A stretch of 64,000 bases of DNA from Zygnema cylindricum (GCA_037447655.1 JBBHKE010000989.1:1-64000); one strand, 5' to 3'; counted from the stretch's first letter, positions 20,884-30,784 are shown. Program-made: numbers and translations. Notes: a model not told the origin generated them from the letters alone.

Positions 20884-21982
20884 TGTTGTTTTGAAAAGTT
20901 TGTTTCGTGCGTACGCGACAGTTCGTGCGCTATGGAATTTAATGTGGAGGTTTAAATGGATTCATGGATTGGGGGAGCGAACGAACGAATATGATTTAAA
21001 TGATGTAAAAGACTCACTGAGTGGCAAGTACAAGCATTGACAAATGGACGGCGGATTGCGAAGCGATCCGATGTGGAATAAACGAAATGTTGAAATAGGC
21101 ACCGCCGGTACGCCGCAGTTGCGATGCAAACAGGACAACGCAACTGCGGTTATTTTGGATGAATATGCGCCGCCGGTACGGAGCAGCTGCGACGAAGACC
21201 AGTCAACGCAGCTGCGGTTACCTTGATACGATCCGCACAGACAAAACAGCTGACGCAACTGCGGATAATATGTCTAGTATAGATTGTGAGTAATGAAATT
21301 TACTTAGTGGTAGCTTGATTTTTGACGTACGAAGATTGTGGAGATGTCGGTGTAAATATTATGTACAACATAGGTTTGTATTTTTGCTAATTAATTATTA
21401 GTGTAGATTTGTTCGGTCTGACATACCTCGAACTATTCGGGTATACTTACAATAGTATAGGGAGATGGTAGATACCGTACGGCTGGTATGCCTCCGTACA
21501 TTCAGTAGTAAACTCTCTGAGTACAACTTGTAGGACTTAGAATATTTTGAGTATAACAGTCAAGTTTAATCAAAGTAATGGTAGACTGTTTTCTGCATCT
21601 TTGACCTGTTGGTGTGATCACTCTGTTTGGTGTTTTCATGTGAAACTTTGTGAAGTTATTCAATGATGTATAATCTATATGTGTGTGCAGTTTCATTCTA
21701 TTCTGATATATCTGTGAGATTCTGTGAGAAATGAAAGTGGTTAGTTTGCAAAGCTGTCAGCTGTTTTTGGGAAACTCTGGAGCTAATAACTTCTAGATCC
21801 ATAAGCGGATTTGGCTGTAACTTTAAGAGTTCACAATGTCTACAATATACTGCATATTGGTGTAGTTTGAGTTAGTTTTATTTCTTGTGGAGTAATCTGT
21901 GCTGTCTCAAATACAGCTGCTTGTGGGGTAGTCTGTGGTGCTTCCAAGAGTAGTCCATGGCTAAAATAAGCTATGGACAACA
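20884..21982 (+). repeat. 5' LTR of C
   Basis: This 1099-base LTR begins TGTTGTTTTG and ends GGACAACA. It holds two tandem hairpin units at 21103-21217 and a GTACGG/CCGTAC hairpin at 21477-21499 shared with the A LTRs. The gag ATG (21957) lies 26 bases before its end. Confidence 0.92.
21103..21217. repeat. Two tandem hairpin units in C LTR
   Basis: A unit of about 68 bases beginning CGCCGGTACG occurs twice (21103 and 21171). The first has 11-base perfect arms CCGCAGTTGCG (21113-21123) and CGCAACTGCGG (21139-21149). The second has 9-base arms GCAGCTGCG (21183-21191) and CGCAGCTGC (21207-21215). Confidence 0.85.
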
Positions 21983-22762
21983 GGTTATGGGCCCACACCC
22001 ATGGCTACCCATATTTGATGGATCAAAATATCACTACTGGAAGGATGCACTCGAGAGCTACTTCAAGATGATGGAGCTAATGGATGTGGTGGACGGTACC
22101 TTGGCCGAAACATCAAATGGATGGAAAAGGAAAAATCATGAGTGTCTAAGGGTTATAAAGAACTCCTTGACTGAGGATTTGGTAATGTCATACTTAAGTT
22201 TTAAAAAGGCATCTGAATTATGGAAGTGCTTAGAATGTATGTATGCAAAGACTTCTTTATATCATTGGCTTAGCAATGTTACCGAAATAGTTGAATTCAA
22301 GTATGTAGGAGGTAGTATGGAGAAACACTGTATTGACTTACAAGTATTGACTTACAAGTATTATTTGCAGAAAACGATTTGGCAGGAGGAAACTTTACAG
22401 ATGCCCAACAAGCTATATTATTAATGAGAAGTCTACCTAAAGAATATAAGAGTGCTTTAGATCGACTGAATTTAATTGATAAAAGGGATTGGAGCTTAAC
22501 TGTAGCAAGACGTCTTGTTCTAGATGAAGAGGCTAATAGAAAGGTTTTATCAAGTAAGAAGAATATAAAAATATCTAAGTCTCAGTTTCAGAAAATTAAA
22601 AAGAATAGTGAGTTCGGAGATCGGCAAAAGAGTTGCTTTTATTGTAATGATTTGGGACATATCTTCAGGGTATGTCCGTCATATAAAAGTGCATGTGTTA
22701 CAAGGAATTTCAAAGATGGATGGGACAACAACCTAGTTCGACCATCAACAAGAAGAGAATGA
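21957..22762 (+). pseudogene. gag: C: Gag with CCHC knuckle
   Basis: The start MAKISYGQQ is LTR-encoded; V-M-G-P comes from the primer-binding site. LPIFDGSKYHYWKDALESY, LMDVVDGTLAE, KNHECLRVIKNSL and ELWKCLE identify the copia Gag domain. A frameshift near 22380 moves to the frame 22379-22762, with LLMRSLPKEYKSALDRL and a zinc knuckle C-F-Y-C-x4-H-x4-C at about 22632-22675. The frameshift lies beside a short direct repeat (ATTGACTTACAAGT twice, 22332-22358), which may have caused it. The frame ends soon after the knuckle with no protease. Confidence 0.82.
21983..21997 (+). promoter_or_regulatory. Primer-binding site of C
   Basis: GGTTATGGGCCCACA directly follows the LTR; 14 of 15 bases match the K and M sites. 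It is complementary to the anticodon arm of initiator tRNA-Met. Confidence 0.88.
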
Positions 22763-22974
22763 AGTTCTTTCGTGAGTGAGGGACAAGACTCAACCGATGA
22801 CAAAAGGCATACACAGTGTGTTGACAAATTTATTTACCTACCGACCTTCTATGTTGTTCGGAATGAAGAGAAGGAGGTGACAGAAAAAGGATTTGGTGTC
22901 TGTCCCTTTTCCTGACGACAGATTGGTGAGTACAAAAGAGTTACAGGAGGAAGAGTTTATTGAAGTAAGGAAAA

Positions 22975-23535
22975 ATGACGAAAGAGAAAAATGACACGAT
23001 TTTTGTGAACTTATCAGATGAGAAATCGGTGAGTGATAATTGCCTACAAGAAAGTTTGTTAACTGAAGAAAGAGGAGTTGAAGGAAGAGATGAACACTTA
23101 AAAGCAGAAACTAGAAATAAGGTGGATGTGGAAATTGAAGAACTAGGAGAAGAACAAAGAATAATTGTTCAAATAATTGGATCTAGAAAAGAAGTTTGTG
23201 GGAGTGAAAAATGTAATAGAAATGCAAACGTTAGAAATATAGGAAAAGAAAATAGGAGGAAAAGAGTGCAACTGAAAAGAAGAAGAATCAAAATTAAAAT
23301 TTCTCAGATGAATGAAGTTAATGGGAATAGCAAATCTACGAAGAAAAACATAGAGGTAAATCAGAAAATTAATATTCTTGACATTAAAAGAGTAGAAAAC
23401 TGTGACGGAAATGAAAATTTTCAGAAAAGACAAAAGATAATCAAGAAAACAAAGACAATATACAATATTCAACGGATCAAGGGCAAAAGAAAGCATGCTC
23501 GAAAAGTGATTAAGAGAAGAGAGCGGGAGAAATGA
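22975..23535 (+). CDS. C: hypothetical Lys/Arg-rich protein
   Basis: A 186-codon open frame starts MTKEKNDTIFVNLSDE. The first third is acidic (repeated Glu). The rest is strongly basic with clusters such as NRRKRVQLKRRRIKIKI and KGKRKHARKVIKRRERE, and low complexity. I recognise no domain. It lies where pol would be, and could be a decayed linker, a captured sequence or an A-rich chance frame. Basic clusters resemble nuclear localisation or nucleic-acid-binding stretches, but that is inference. Codons are strongly A-rich (AAA, AGA, GAA). Confidence 0.35.
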   Translation: MTKEKNDTIFVNLSDEKSVSDNCLQESLLTEERGVEGRDEHLKAETRNKVDVEIEELGEEQRIIVQIIGSRKEVCGSEKCNRNANVRNIGKENRRKRVQLKRRRIKIKISQMNEVNGNSKSTKKNIEVNQKINILDIKRVENCDGNENFQKRQKIIKKTKTIYNIQRIKGKRKHARKVIKRREREK

Positions 23536-24490
23536 TTTTCTGGAGAACATGAATTTAGAGAAAGCTTAATTTTGGAAAAACTTATATTACAAGCATGTCT
23601 TAGCTCCTTTTGAAATTCAATAGTTTTGGTAGGATTTTAGATTTAATGTTATTTCTTGTTGAGTTAGTTGAAAAGAAACAAAAAGTGTTATTTACGTATT
23701 TCTGAAAAAAAAACGAAGAAGGAAGCGAAAGCAGTTGTGAATCATCAGAAGCAGTTCACGTCTCGAAGCAGTGACGCAGCATAGCAGCGCAGCGGATGAC
23801 GTGGAAGTATTTGATAAGGGGAAGGTATAACAATTGTTTGATGAAAGTGGGTAGAAGATAGATATCTTTGACAAATACTGATCATATAAGTAAGTGACGA
23901 TTACGGGTGGAATTCGGAGTAACTAGAGAGGTGTTATATCATTTTTTTGAAAGGACAATTTGACGTTTATGACATAGGGGGAGCTGTTACGGTAAAACAT
24001 TCAAATCTGTTAGTCTGTAAAATTTATAGAAATTAAGAAAATGGTTGATAAAGTTATTCGTGGAAGACAGAGAGTGTTTGAATACTAAAAGATTAACTCA
24101 GCAAAGAGGCGGTTGTCAAGACGGGGAAGGTTGGAAGACATGGCAGGAACGCAGCGGAGGCAGTGGAGAATTAGCGGAAGCAGTTGGCTTCGCAACGCAG
24201 CAACGAATGAAGCAACGCAGCATAAGAAGTGGTGTTATAACGTTAGTGAAAGTGACAATTTCACATTTATGACTTACAAGGAGCTGTTACAGGACAAATT
24301 CTGCAAGGTGGTGGTTTTCAGCAAGACAAATGGGACGCGGGGACATCAGCAAAACAGTGATGATGTATTATTTTGGCTAATATTTTTGAATCAGTAGTAG
24401 TGGAATTGATAGAGAATTCTTAATCTCTAAGTATTCTACATTCTTCATTTTGTTTGTATTTCCATTAGGGTAGAAATATCTGCATGGACT
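23536..24490 (+). other. C interior without recognisable genes
   Basis: There are only short frames. Words such as CGCAGC recur (23770-23800, 24150-24235). The sequence is purine-rich and I can assign no protein. It is presumably a remnant or replacement of pol. Confidence 0.4.
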
Positions 24491-24499
24491 ACTGAGTCT

Positions 24500-24520
24500 A
24501 AAGCTTTAGGGGAGTGTTGA
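24500..24520 (+). other. A/D-type polypurine tract inside C
   Basis: CTAAAGCTTTAGGGGAG followed by TGTTGAAA duplicates the pol end/LTR start of the A family. It lies 295 bases before C's own LTR. Confidence 0.6.
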
Positions 24521-24619
24521 AATTGAAAGTTTTAGTTCTCAGTAGATGAGGCTATGAGGAGGAAGTTAAGGGTGAAAGGAGCAGTTGCTAGAGCTGCAAT
24601 GTCAAAATAGAGTAGCATG

Positions 24620-24753
24620 GCAACAGAGCAGTACACACTTCATATTGTATTCATACTGCGCTGCGATGTCGAACTAGCGCAGCGTAGCAACAGAGCAGTA
24701 CAAGCTGCATACTATATTCATACTGCGGTGCGATGTTGAACTAGCGCAGCGTA
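24620..24753. repeat. 67-base tandem repeat with hairpin arms
   Basis: Two units beginning GCAACAGAGCAGTACA (24620, 24687), with a third start at 24754. Each contains CGCTGCG/CGCAGCG-like arms around ATGTCGAACTA. Confidence 0.85.
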
Positions 24754-24801
24754 GCAACATAGAATTACACGATGCATATTTTTATAGGTGCGCGCAACTA
24801 A

Positions 24802-24814
24802 ATTTTCGGGGGAG
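24802..24814 (+). promoter_or_regulatory. Polypurine tract of C
   Basis: TTTTCGGGGGAG directly precedes the 3' LTR (TGTTGTTTTG at 24815). Confidence 0.7.
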
Positions 24815-25307
24815 TGTTGTTTTGAAAAATTTGTTTCGTGAGTACGCGACAGTTCGTGCGCTATGGAATTTAATGTGGAGGTTCGAATGGATTCATGGAT
24901 TAGGGGAGCCAACGAACGAATATAGTTTAATTGATGTAAAAGACTCACTGAGTGGCAGGTACAAGCATTGACAAATGGACGGCGGATCGCGAAGCGATCA
25001 GATGTGGAATAAACAAAATGTTGAAACAGGCACCGCCGGTACGGCGCAGTTGCGATGCAAACAGGACAACGTAACTGCGATTATTTTGGATGAATATGCG
25101 CCGCCAGTACGGAGCAGCTTCGACGCAGACGAGTCAATGCAGCCGCGGTTACCTTGATACGATCCGCATGGACAATGCAGCCATGGCTCTGTAAAGGTAA
25201 TTTTTTTTCTTGTGGAGTAATCTGTGCTGTCTCAAATACAGCTGCTTGTGGGGTAGTCTGTGGTGCTTCCGAGAGTATTCCATGGCTGAAATAGGCTATG
25301 GACAACA
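24815..25307 (+). repeat. 3' LTR of C, internally deleted
   Basis: Only 493 bases remain. Both ends match the 5' LTR, but about 600 bases are missing, with the joint near 25195. The right target duplication ACGTC is at 25308-25312. Confidence 0.88.
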
Positions 25308-25312
25308 ACGTC

Positions 25313-26253
25313 CGGAAATGCTTGAAGTGAGTGAACACTTCACTTTTATCCTTTATGAAGTAAACTCAGTTGTAGTGTGAGAAATCATCCGTAAATGTAA
25401 CTAGAAACTGGCTGCCACTTAGGGAAGGGACTTTAGACGGTCCCCACACGTCCGAATGAATATTTTGCAACAAATCCGTAGCTCGGTTATCCGTGGTTTG
25501 AGGTAGGGGCAGCTTGTGAAGCTTCCCTAAAGCACAACCATCACATACATGAGAATCTTTTTGTCCTAATATGACCTCATCTATCATTTTGTGTTTCACC
25601 ATTTTATCAAGTTTTTCGTGATGAACATAACCTAGCCTCTTATGCCACAAAACATTTTCCGGAAGAACACTTGAGTATGCAAAGTCAATTTCATTAGCCA
25701 AGTCTATCCGGTACAACAGGTTTGGGCCTTTAGTTCCTACCAAGGCTACTCTCCTATCTTTGCTTACTACTTTCTTCCCATTATTTTGCAAAATTTCAAA
25801 TCCTTTCATTTCAGCCACAGAAGTGGAAAACAATTTTTTCTTAAACTTTGGAATATAGAGAACATCATGTAAGGTTTTCTTTACAATCTGACCATCGATG
25901 TCACATGCTAACTCCACGCTTCCCTTTGCCGTAGCCTCCACACCGCTATCATCCGCGTAGTAGATTCGACGAGTCGGAATCGGAGTAAGGGTTTTGAAGT
26001 AAGCCCTGTTGCCGCACATGTGGGAAGAGCACCCGGAGTCCATAATCCATCCATTCTCTTGAGGCCCCTCCATGAGTTCTTTTGCAAGGGCAAATAACCC
26101 ATCATCTTCTGATTGCAGAAATCTGACCACATCATCTTTTTCCCCCAACGATTCGTCTTGTGGCGTCTCATCAAATGCAAGGAACGCCGCATTTTCACCG
26201 GCAGTTTTGGTGCTGACCCATTTGAAGGTGATTCCTCCTATCGCACCTTCCAT
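25313..26253 (-). pseudogene. pol: D: protease and N-terminal integrase
   Basis: The frame 25366-26253 has the protease active site ENGWIMDSGCSSHMC and DVLYIPKFKKKLFSTSVAE. The integrase zinc finger follows (WHKRLGYVHHEKL, CDGCALGKLHKLPLP), then the first catalytic Asp block IHSDVWGPSKVPS and FVTFTDDFSHYN-like sequence. A stop at 25366 follows. The frame then runs into FIKDKSEVFTHFKHFRT, where C is inserted and from where it continues at 20883. Confidence 0.88.
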
Positions 26254-26279
26254 CTTGCACGGTAAATTCCTGTTTCATA

Positions 26280-27026
26280 CTCTTTTATAAATGCTGGGCA
26301 CAGCCAGAAATTATGACCTTGACCGAAGCAATAGACACACCTATCATATTGCCTATAATTAGGATTAAGGGTGACGTTCCTATTTCCGAAAAATAAAGCC
26401 GGCCTATATGTCTAAGCATTCTACGCTACCGCTAATTTTCCACCATTCAATGTTATCTGCGTTGCCTCTTCCTCTAGAATGTAAGCTTCAGCTACGGTTA
26501 TATTCCATCTAGCCTTCTCGAACCTTTTCGTTTGTTCCGCGGCTCTTTTATATTCAGCAAGAAGCCCTCTCATTAAAATCATAGCTGCATTTTCCGACAA
26601 CAAAAGCTTCAAGCCATTACAATAGGAGTTCATATCACCCTCGGTATACTTATAATCCCATGTTTTCCCAGCAATTATAACCTCATTCCGCTCACTAGCT
26701 AGGACATATGACTCCCGTAAAGCCTTATATAAATCAGATGCTTTAGAGATATTGATATATGTCATGTTCAGATCTTCAGACAAGAGTAGATTGAGACCAT
26801 GCAATGCATCCTCATTTTTCTTCTCAAAATCAGAATCCGTATCCGGAAGAACACCGGAAATCACATTATACAATCTCACTTGTTTAAGGTAAGACTTAGT
26901 CAAATACGACCAATATAAATATTTTCGGCCATTAAACACCAAGATCCGTGAGGGTGGGCCCGTGACCTGTTGATTTGAGGCAACCGTTGACCCAGAGGAG
27001 GAAGAAGAAGCACCAGCAGTTGCCAT
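26280..27026 (-). pseudogene. gag: D: Gag
   Basis: Starts at 27026 (MATAGASSSSSGS), within the LTR; the next codons V-T-G-P-P are the primer-binding site. Gag body: FNGRKYLYWSYLTKSYL, LNMTYINISKASDLYKAL and KTWDYKYTEGDMNSYC. A small deletion and a stop at 26421 separate the zinc knuckle C-V-Y-C-x4-H-x4-C (about 26296-26342). The leader and knuckle spacing match A. Confidence 0.85.
26953..26967 (-). promoter_or_regulatory. Primer-binding site of D
   Basis: GGTCACGGGCCCACC is two bases from the K/M site, with the same two changes (positions 4 and 6) as A. Confidence 0.7.
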
Positions 27027-27781
27027 AATATCCAGATTACTAAAGAGGCAACTTTCACGGAAACCACAAAAAGACCGACTTCACAATGAAGCCCCATACA
27101 AACTAGATAAACACTAGGTCTGAAAATTTGTCACGGTATAAAAAGTATAACAAAGAATCCACATGCAGAATTTCACAAGGCTCTGCTAAAAGATCACAAT
27201 GATCTTGCAATTCAAAAAGACATAAAAAATTGCTTCACAGTTTTCCACTCACTGAATTCCTACCTCCAAAATATTCTAAGTCCTACATATACAAAGTAAA
27301 CTTACAGCTGATCTAAACCGTACCACATTTACCGTGGTGTTTTGGTACACTAAACATTAATCAAACTAAATCCCGCCATCTACCGTACAAGTATTTACAT
27401 CAATCCTTAACCCTAGCCGCTGCTAAAATACGCAGTCAAAGTTAGTCCACTGAAATGACGGTTCAATCAATATTTCTCTTCCAAAAATGACAGCGAACTC
27501 CGTCCGCCGTTCGCGTATTCATTCATCACCGAAGATGAACCTCCACGTGTAAATCTGGTCCCTCAAGTATATATGAACTTTGTCAGCCAACTCAACCAAG
27601 CTTGACTTCCCCACGGACTGACACGTGTACATAGAGTGTACCAAATCTGTGAGCTCCCTTTGGAGTTACATACCACACCAAATCTTGTCTACGTAAACTC
27701 AGTCTATACACAAAAAACTGGCTTAGACTCTCTTTCTCACACACGAGATATAGAGAGGACTAAAGGTTTCCAAAACCAACA
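26968..27781 (-). repeat. 5' LTR of D
   Basis: An 814-base LTR, TGTTGATT to CCAACA. Its left tail encodes 19-20 Gag residues. A G-box (ACACGTGT) lies near 27622 in a context shared with the 3' LTR. No TATA box is obvious at the place where the E/M group has one. Confidence 0.9.
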
Positions 27782-28670
27782 GATTTGGCCGGACCTTTTC
27801 CCATCTCACGTAGAGGAAAACAATACATCATGATTATGATCGGGAATTTCAGTAAGTTGGTTGAAGTCGTAGCTCTACCTCACAAGACAACAAAGTTGAC
27901 TACTGCAGCCTTTAACGAACTTGTTCTTATGCGATACGGTGCCCAAGCCGAGGTCCTTACGGATCAAGGTACCGAATTTCGGGGAGAATTTCAATAGATG
28001 TTTGATGAGGCTCTCATCGATCATTGTCGTACTCGTCGCGATCACCCTCAGGTCGATGGCCTAGCTGAACGGGCACTCCAGACATTTTAGCGTGCCTTCC
28101 GTAAGCATTGCTTAGAGAAACACATTTCGGTTTTGGACGAGTCCCTCGGCTACATTACCATGGGATATCGCATGTCAATTCAAGCAACTCTGGCTAATTT
28201 CATCCCTTATTATGATTTATTTGGGTGACAACCGTTGCTCAATCGTAATATTCAAAAAGCTGCAAGCTTTCCACTTTCGTTGATGTTTGACACCGTCTTT
28301 TTGGAAAAACTTACTTATCGTGCTTTGCTTTTTGCCCGTGAAATTCCCATGGCTTTTGATAGCCTCTAGATTGCCCAGCATTAGGACACACTTCAGTCAA
28401 CCACCATTCGAAGCGGCAGTTAAAGTCCGCAACAGAAGCCCTTTCGGGTGGGAGACTATGTGTAACTTCGCACGCAATCCTTCCAAATTTTGGACAGGGA
28501 TGTTTTTGCACACATCCAACGGATCATTGAGGTGGATCTGGACAAAAAGTTGAAATTAGAAGGAGCCGACACTCGAACATTTGGGGAGCACTCCAAAAAT
28601 AGAGCTCCATGTTATTTACCAGATTTCTCGCAAGATATAGATCCCATACGGATGCCAATTACGGAGGCAA
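27782..28670 (+). pseudogene. pol: F: gypsy integrase core
   Basis: DLAGPFPISRRGKQYIMIM opens the integrase core. The first catalytic position reads I-G-N-F-S-K where Asp is expected. LTDQGTEFRGEF keeps the second Asp, and DHPQVDGLAERALQTF keeps the Glu block. TAG and TGA stops break it at 27995, 28088 and further on. The C-terminal integrase region (VFLEKLTYRALLFAREIP) follows, then a spacer to the PHD finger. It continues F from 13202. Confidence 0.85.
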
Positions 28671-28675
28671 CAGCA

Positions 28676-28756
28676 TGTACCTTTTGTCATCGATCGGACG
28701 GGGAAACTACCTTGTTACTTTGTGATCACTGCAATCAGGGGTTTCACATGAGGTGT
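28676..28756 (+). pseudogene. F: PHD finger, first part
   Basis: Spacing C-T-F-C, C-D-H-C and G-F-H-M-R-C gives the first six ligands of a Cys4-His-Cys3 PHD finger. Such fingers usually read histone tails. It follows the integrase, where chromoviruses carry a chromodomain. The remainder is at 48643-48700, beyond G. Confidence 0.8.
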
Positions 28757-28983
28757 TGTTGAAATCACTAGATTTATAGAGTATTTTTTAGGTCTGAATA
28801 CTTTAGTAAAAAAAGAAAGAAAAAACGCAGGCAGTTTACCTCCACCTCTCTTCACTATCCCCCATACTTGTTGTAGTCATTGAAGGAGAGAGAGAGAGAG
28901 TAGTGGAGCCATGGTTGCCTCAGCTTTTTAAAGAAGACTAAAGAGTGACTTAAGTCACTCTCAACAAAAGGTTGAGTCCGCGT

Positions 28984-29035
28984 GGACTCGAACCTCCAAC
29001 TGGCAGAGCGCGGCGTAGCCGTCAGCTCTAACCAG
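28984..29035 (-). other. tRNA-like segment in G 5' LTR (antisense)
   Basis: On the minus strand CTGGTTAGAGC (29025-29035) is followed 30 bases later by GGTTCGAGTCC (28984-28994), a perfect tRNA B box. No complete cloverleaf is evident. Confidence 0.65.
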
Positions 29036-29543
29036 TGTGTCGTAGAAGTTCGTTAAGATACATTAGGTTTATATCTATTTAAACTGTGATATGATCTTGA
29101 AAATCGATTAACTAAATCATGAACGAACGAACATAGAACTCGTTAGTATTTAGTGCGAACGTCATTTCGCACGAAACAAATGAATCGGGCAATTGTTTCG
29201 ACGGTTAATATTCAATGTCAGATTTTAATCCTACGGCATATACTGCTGCGAGGAATGTGGAATGGTCACTTTGGCGTTTATGGACATGGTATGACCAAGC
29301 ACCACGTGGAGGGGTAACATTTGGTCATAGGAATTCCGAGGAGCGTGCAGACGAGTGAAAGGTTGACACACGTCCACTCAGCGGCCTAGTCATACACAGG
29401 CCGTATAGAAAGGACATTGGCCGTAGTACCTTTTTGTACTTTACAGTTATGTGATTGCGTCGTATTTTAGTAGATAGTGGTTGTGAGAGGGTAGTAGGGC
29501 TTAGCATATTTTTAGACACTCACCGCTCCTTTTGGGAGCTTTG

Positions 29544-29550
29544 TATAAAT
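29544..29550 (+). promoter_or_regulatory. TATA box of G 5' LTR
   Basis: TATAAAT, at the same place as TATAAAAGG in K and TATAAAGG in M, about 200 bases before the gag start. Confidence 0.65.
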
Positions 29551-29766
29551 TGGCATCTTTGCAACCTCATAACTTATCTGCTGGTTGGCCGTTTTTAGCG
29601 ATACTTTTTTGCTACGGACTCAGGGGAGTCCAGGCTCCAAAGAGGTAGAGTCACACTATCAATTCGTCCTATTGGGAAGTAGTGGTTGTGGCTGAAAGTG
29701 GGCTAATTAAAAGCTATACAGAGGCTTTCTTGAATTTTGTAGTCAAATGGAGGACACGAAATTTCA

Positions 29767-29781
29767 GGTTATGGGCCAACC
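29767..29781 (+). promoter_or_regulatory. Primer-binding site of G
   Basis: GGTTATGGGCCAACC, one mismatch to the K/M site. Confidence 0.85.
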
Positions 29782-30558
29782 CTTTAGCGTAACCACCTTT
29801 AATGGATCTGGGTTCATCTATTGGGAAGCCATGATGACAGAGGCTTTGTGTTAAAAACGATATTGGGGTATTTTCAGTGGACAAGTGAAACGTCCACCTC
29901 AGGGAACTCCACCAGGGTTTGGTGGAATAAGGTTTTCTGCACCAACCTCTGCTCCAACAGTGGAGGCATATAATGGGGATAACATTGTGTCCGAAAAGGG
30001 GAAAGAGAAAGAGACGCCACTTAATCCTATTGCTCCCATTATCACCGTACACCGAGCAGCGACCGTGAAGACCGCGGAGACCGACACCCACAGGTGGGAA
30101 GACATCAACATGGCTGCCAAAAACTGCATTCTAAGACACCTCAGTCAGGCTTTTGCAACCCCCCACCTTCAAATTTACAAGGCCAAGGATTTGTGGGTGA
30201 GTATGGTGGAAATCTATAAAGCACCTACTATTCAGGAGCTCAAGTTGGCCAAACAAAATTTTGGGAATTATACTTACAATGGGGGAAAGATGTTAGACTA
30301 TTGTAATGATCTCTCTTGTTTGTATATGGAGATGGAGACTGCAAGGCGGATAGGTTCTATGAAGATGAAAGTTAACACTCTCATCATTAAGTTATCCAAC
30401 GAGTATGAAAACATAGTGTACCGAGTACAAGAAATGACAAACAGTTTATGGAAGTGGAAAACAGTCATCCAGATGATACTTGTGCAGGAGAACACAATTT
30501 AGATTAAAAGGGGGGGAAAGAGCATCCAAGCTCTAGCTGCATGAGGAAACTGATAAGA

Positions 30559-30563
30559 GAAGG
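30559..30563. repeat. TSD of H, left copy (GAAGG)
   Basis: Identical to 44001-44005 just beyond H's 3' LTR. Confidence 0.9.
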
Positions 30564-30784
30564 TGTTGAAATAAATTGTTTTGTGTATTTTTAAGGTCTT
30601 AATATATTAGCGGAAAAAGAAACTTGCAGGCATCTTGACTTCATCTCTTCTCTCTCACCCCCATACTTGTTATAGTTACTGAAAGAGAGAGAGAGAGAGT
30701 GATGGAGCCACGGCTGTCTCAACTCTATAGACAGGGTTAGAGAGTGACCTTAAGTCACTCTCTACAAAAAGGTTGAGTCCAGCA

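Larger units (their letters stand above)
20884..25307 (+). mobile_element. Copia-like element C, no recognisable pol
   Basis: LTRs at 20884-21982 and 24815-25307 and perfect ACGTC duplications define this 4.4-kb element. It has a perfect-core initiator tRNA-Met primer-binding site and a copia-type gag. The remaining 2 kb shows no protease, integrase, RT or RNase H motif, only a Lys/Arg-rich frame. It looks non-autonomous. It is inserted in the D integrase. Confidence 0.85.
13203..27781 (-). mobile_element. Ty1/copia element D (interrupted by E and C)
   Basis: This is a relative of A reading right to left: 5' LTR 26968-27781, gag, protease, integrase, RT, RNase H, 3' LTR. The 3' LTR is 13203-13243 plus 17696-18474, split by E. 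The integrase is split by C at 20884-25307. With insertions removed it is about 5.7 kb. It interrupts gypsy F between integrase codons, but I see no clean target duplication. Lesions include RT YVDD changed to YVYD and integrase Glu changed to Lys. Confidence 0.88.
28757..29766 (+). repeat. 5' LTR of G
   Basis: A 1010-base LTR from TGTTGAAATC to AAATTTCA. TATAAAT at 29544-29550 follows a CTCC/GGAG block; a tRNA-like segment lies at 28984-29035 and the gag ATG at 29747-29749. Confidence 0.9.
29747..30563 (+). pseudogene. gag: G: Gag, N-terminal part
   Basis: MEDTKFQ is LTR-encoded; V-M-G-Q comes from the primer-binding site. A TAA replaces Glu in the LCEK motif near 29851. The main frame 29885-30502 holds HRWEDINMAAKNCILRHL, IYKAKDLWVSMVEIYK, YTYNGGKMLDYCNDL and YENIVYRVQEM, the copia Gag domain. 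Another stop follows ENTI, and H is inserted at 30564; the zinc knuckle resumes at 44001. Confidence 0.85.

Noticed and set aside
28984-29035. A functional host tRNA gene
   Set aside because: The B box is perfect but no full cloverleaf or acceptor stem forms, and the segment recurs in every LTR of the group.
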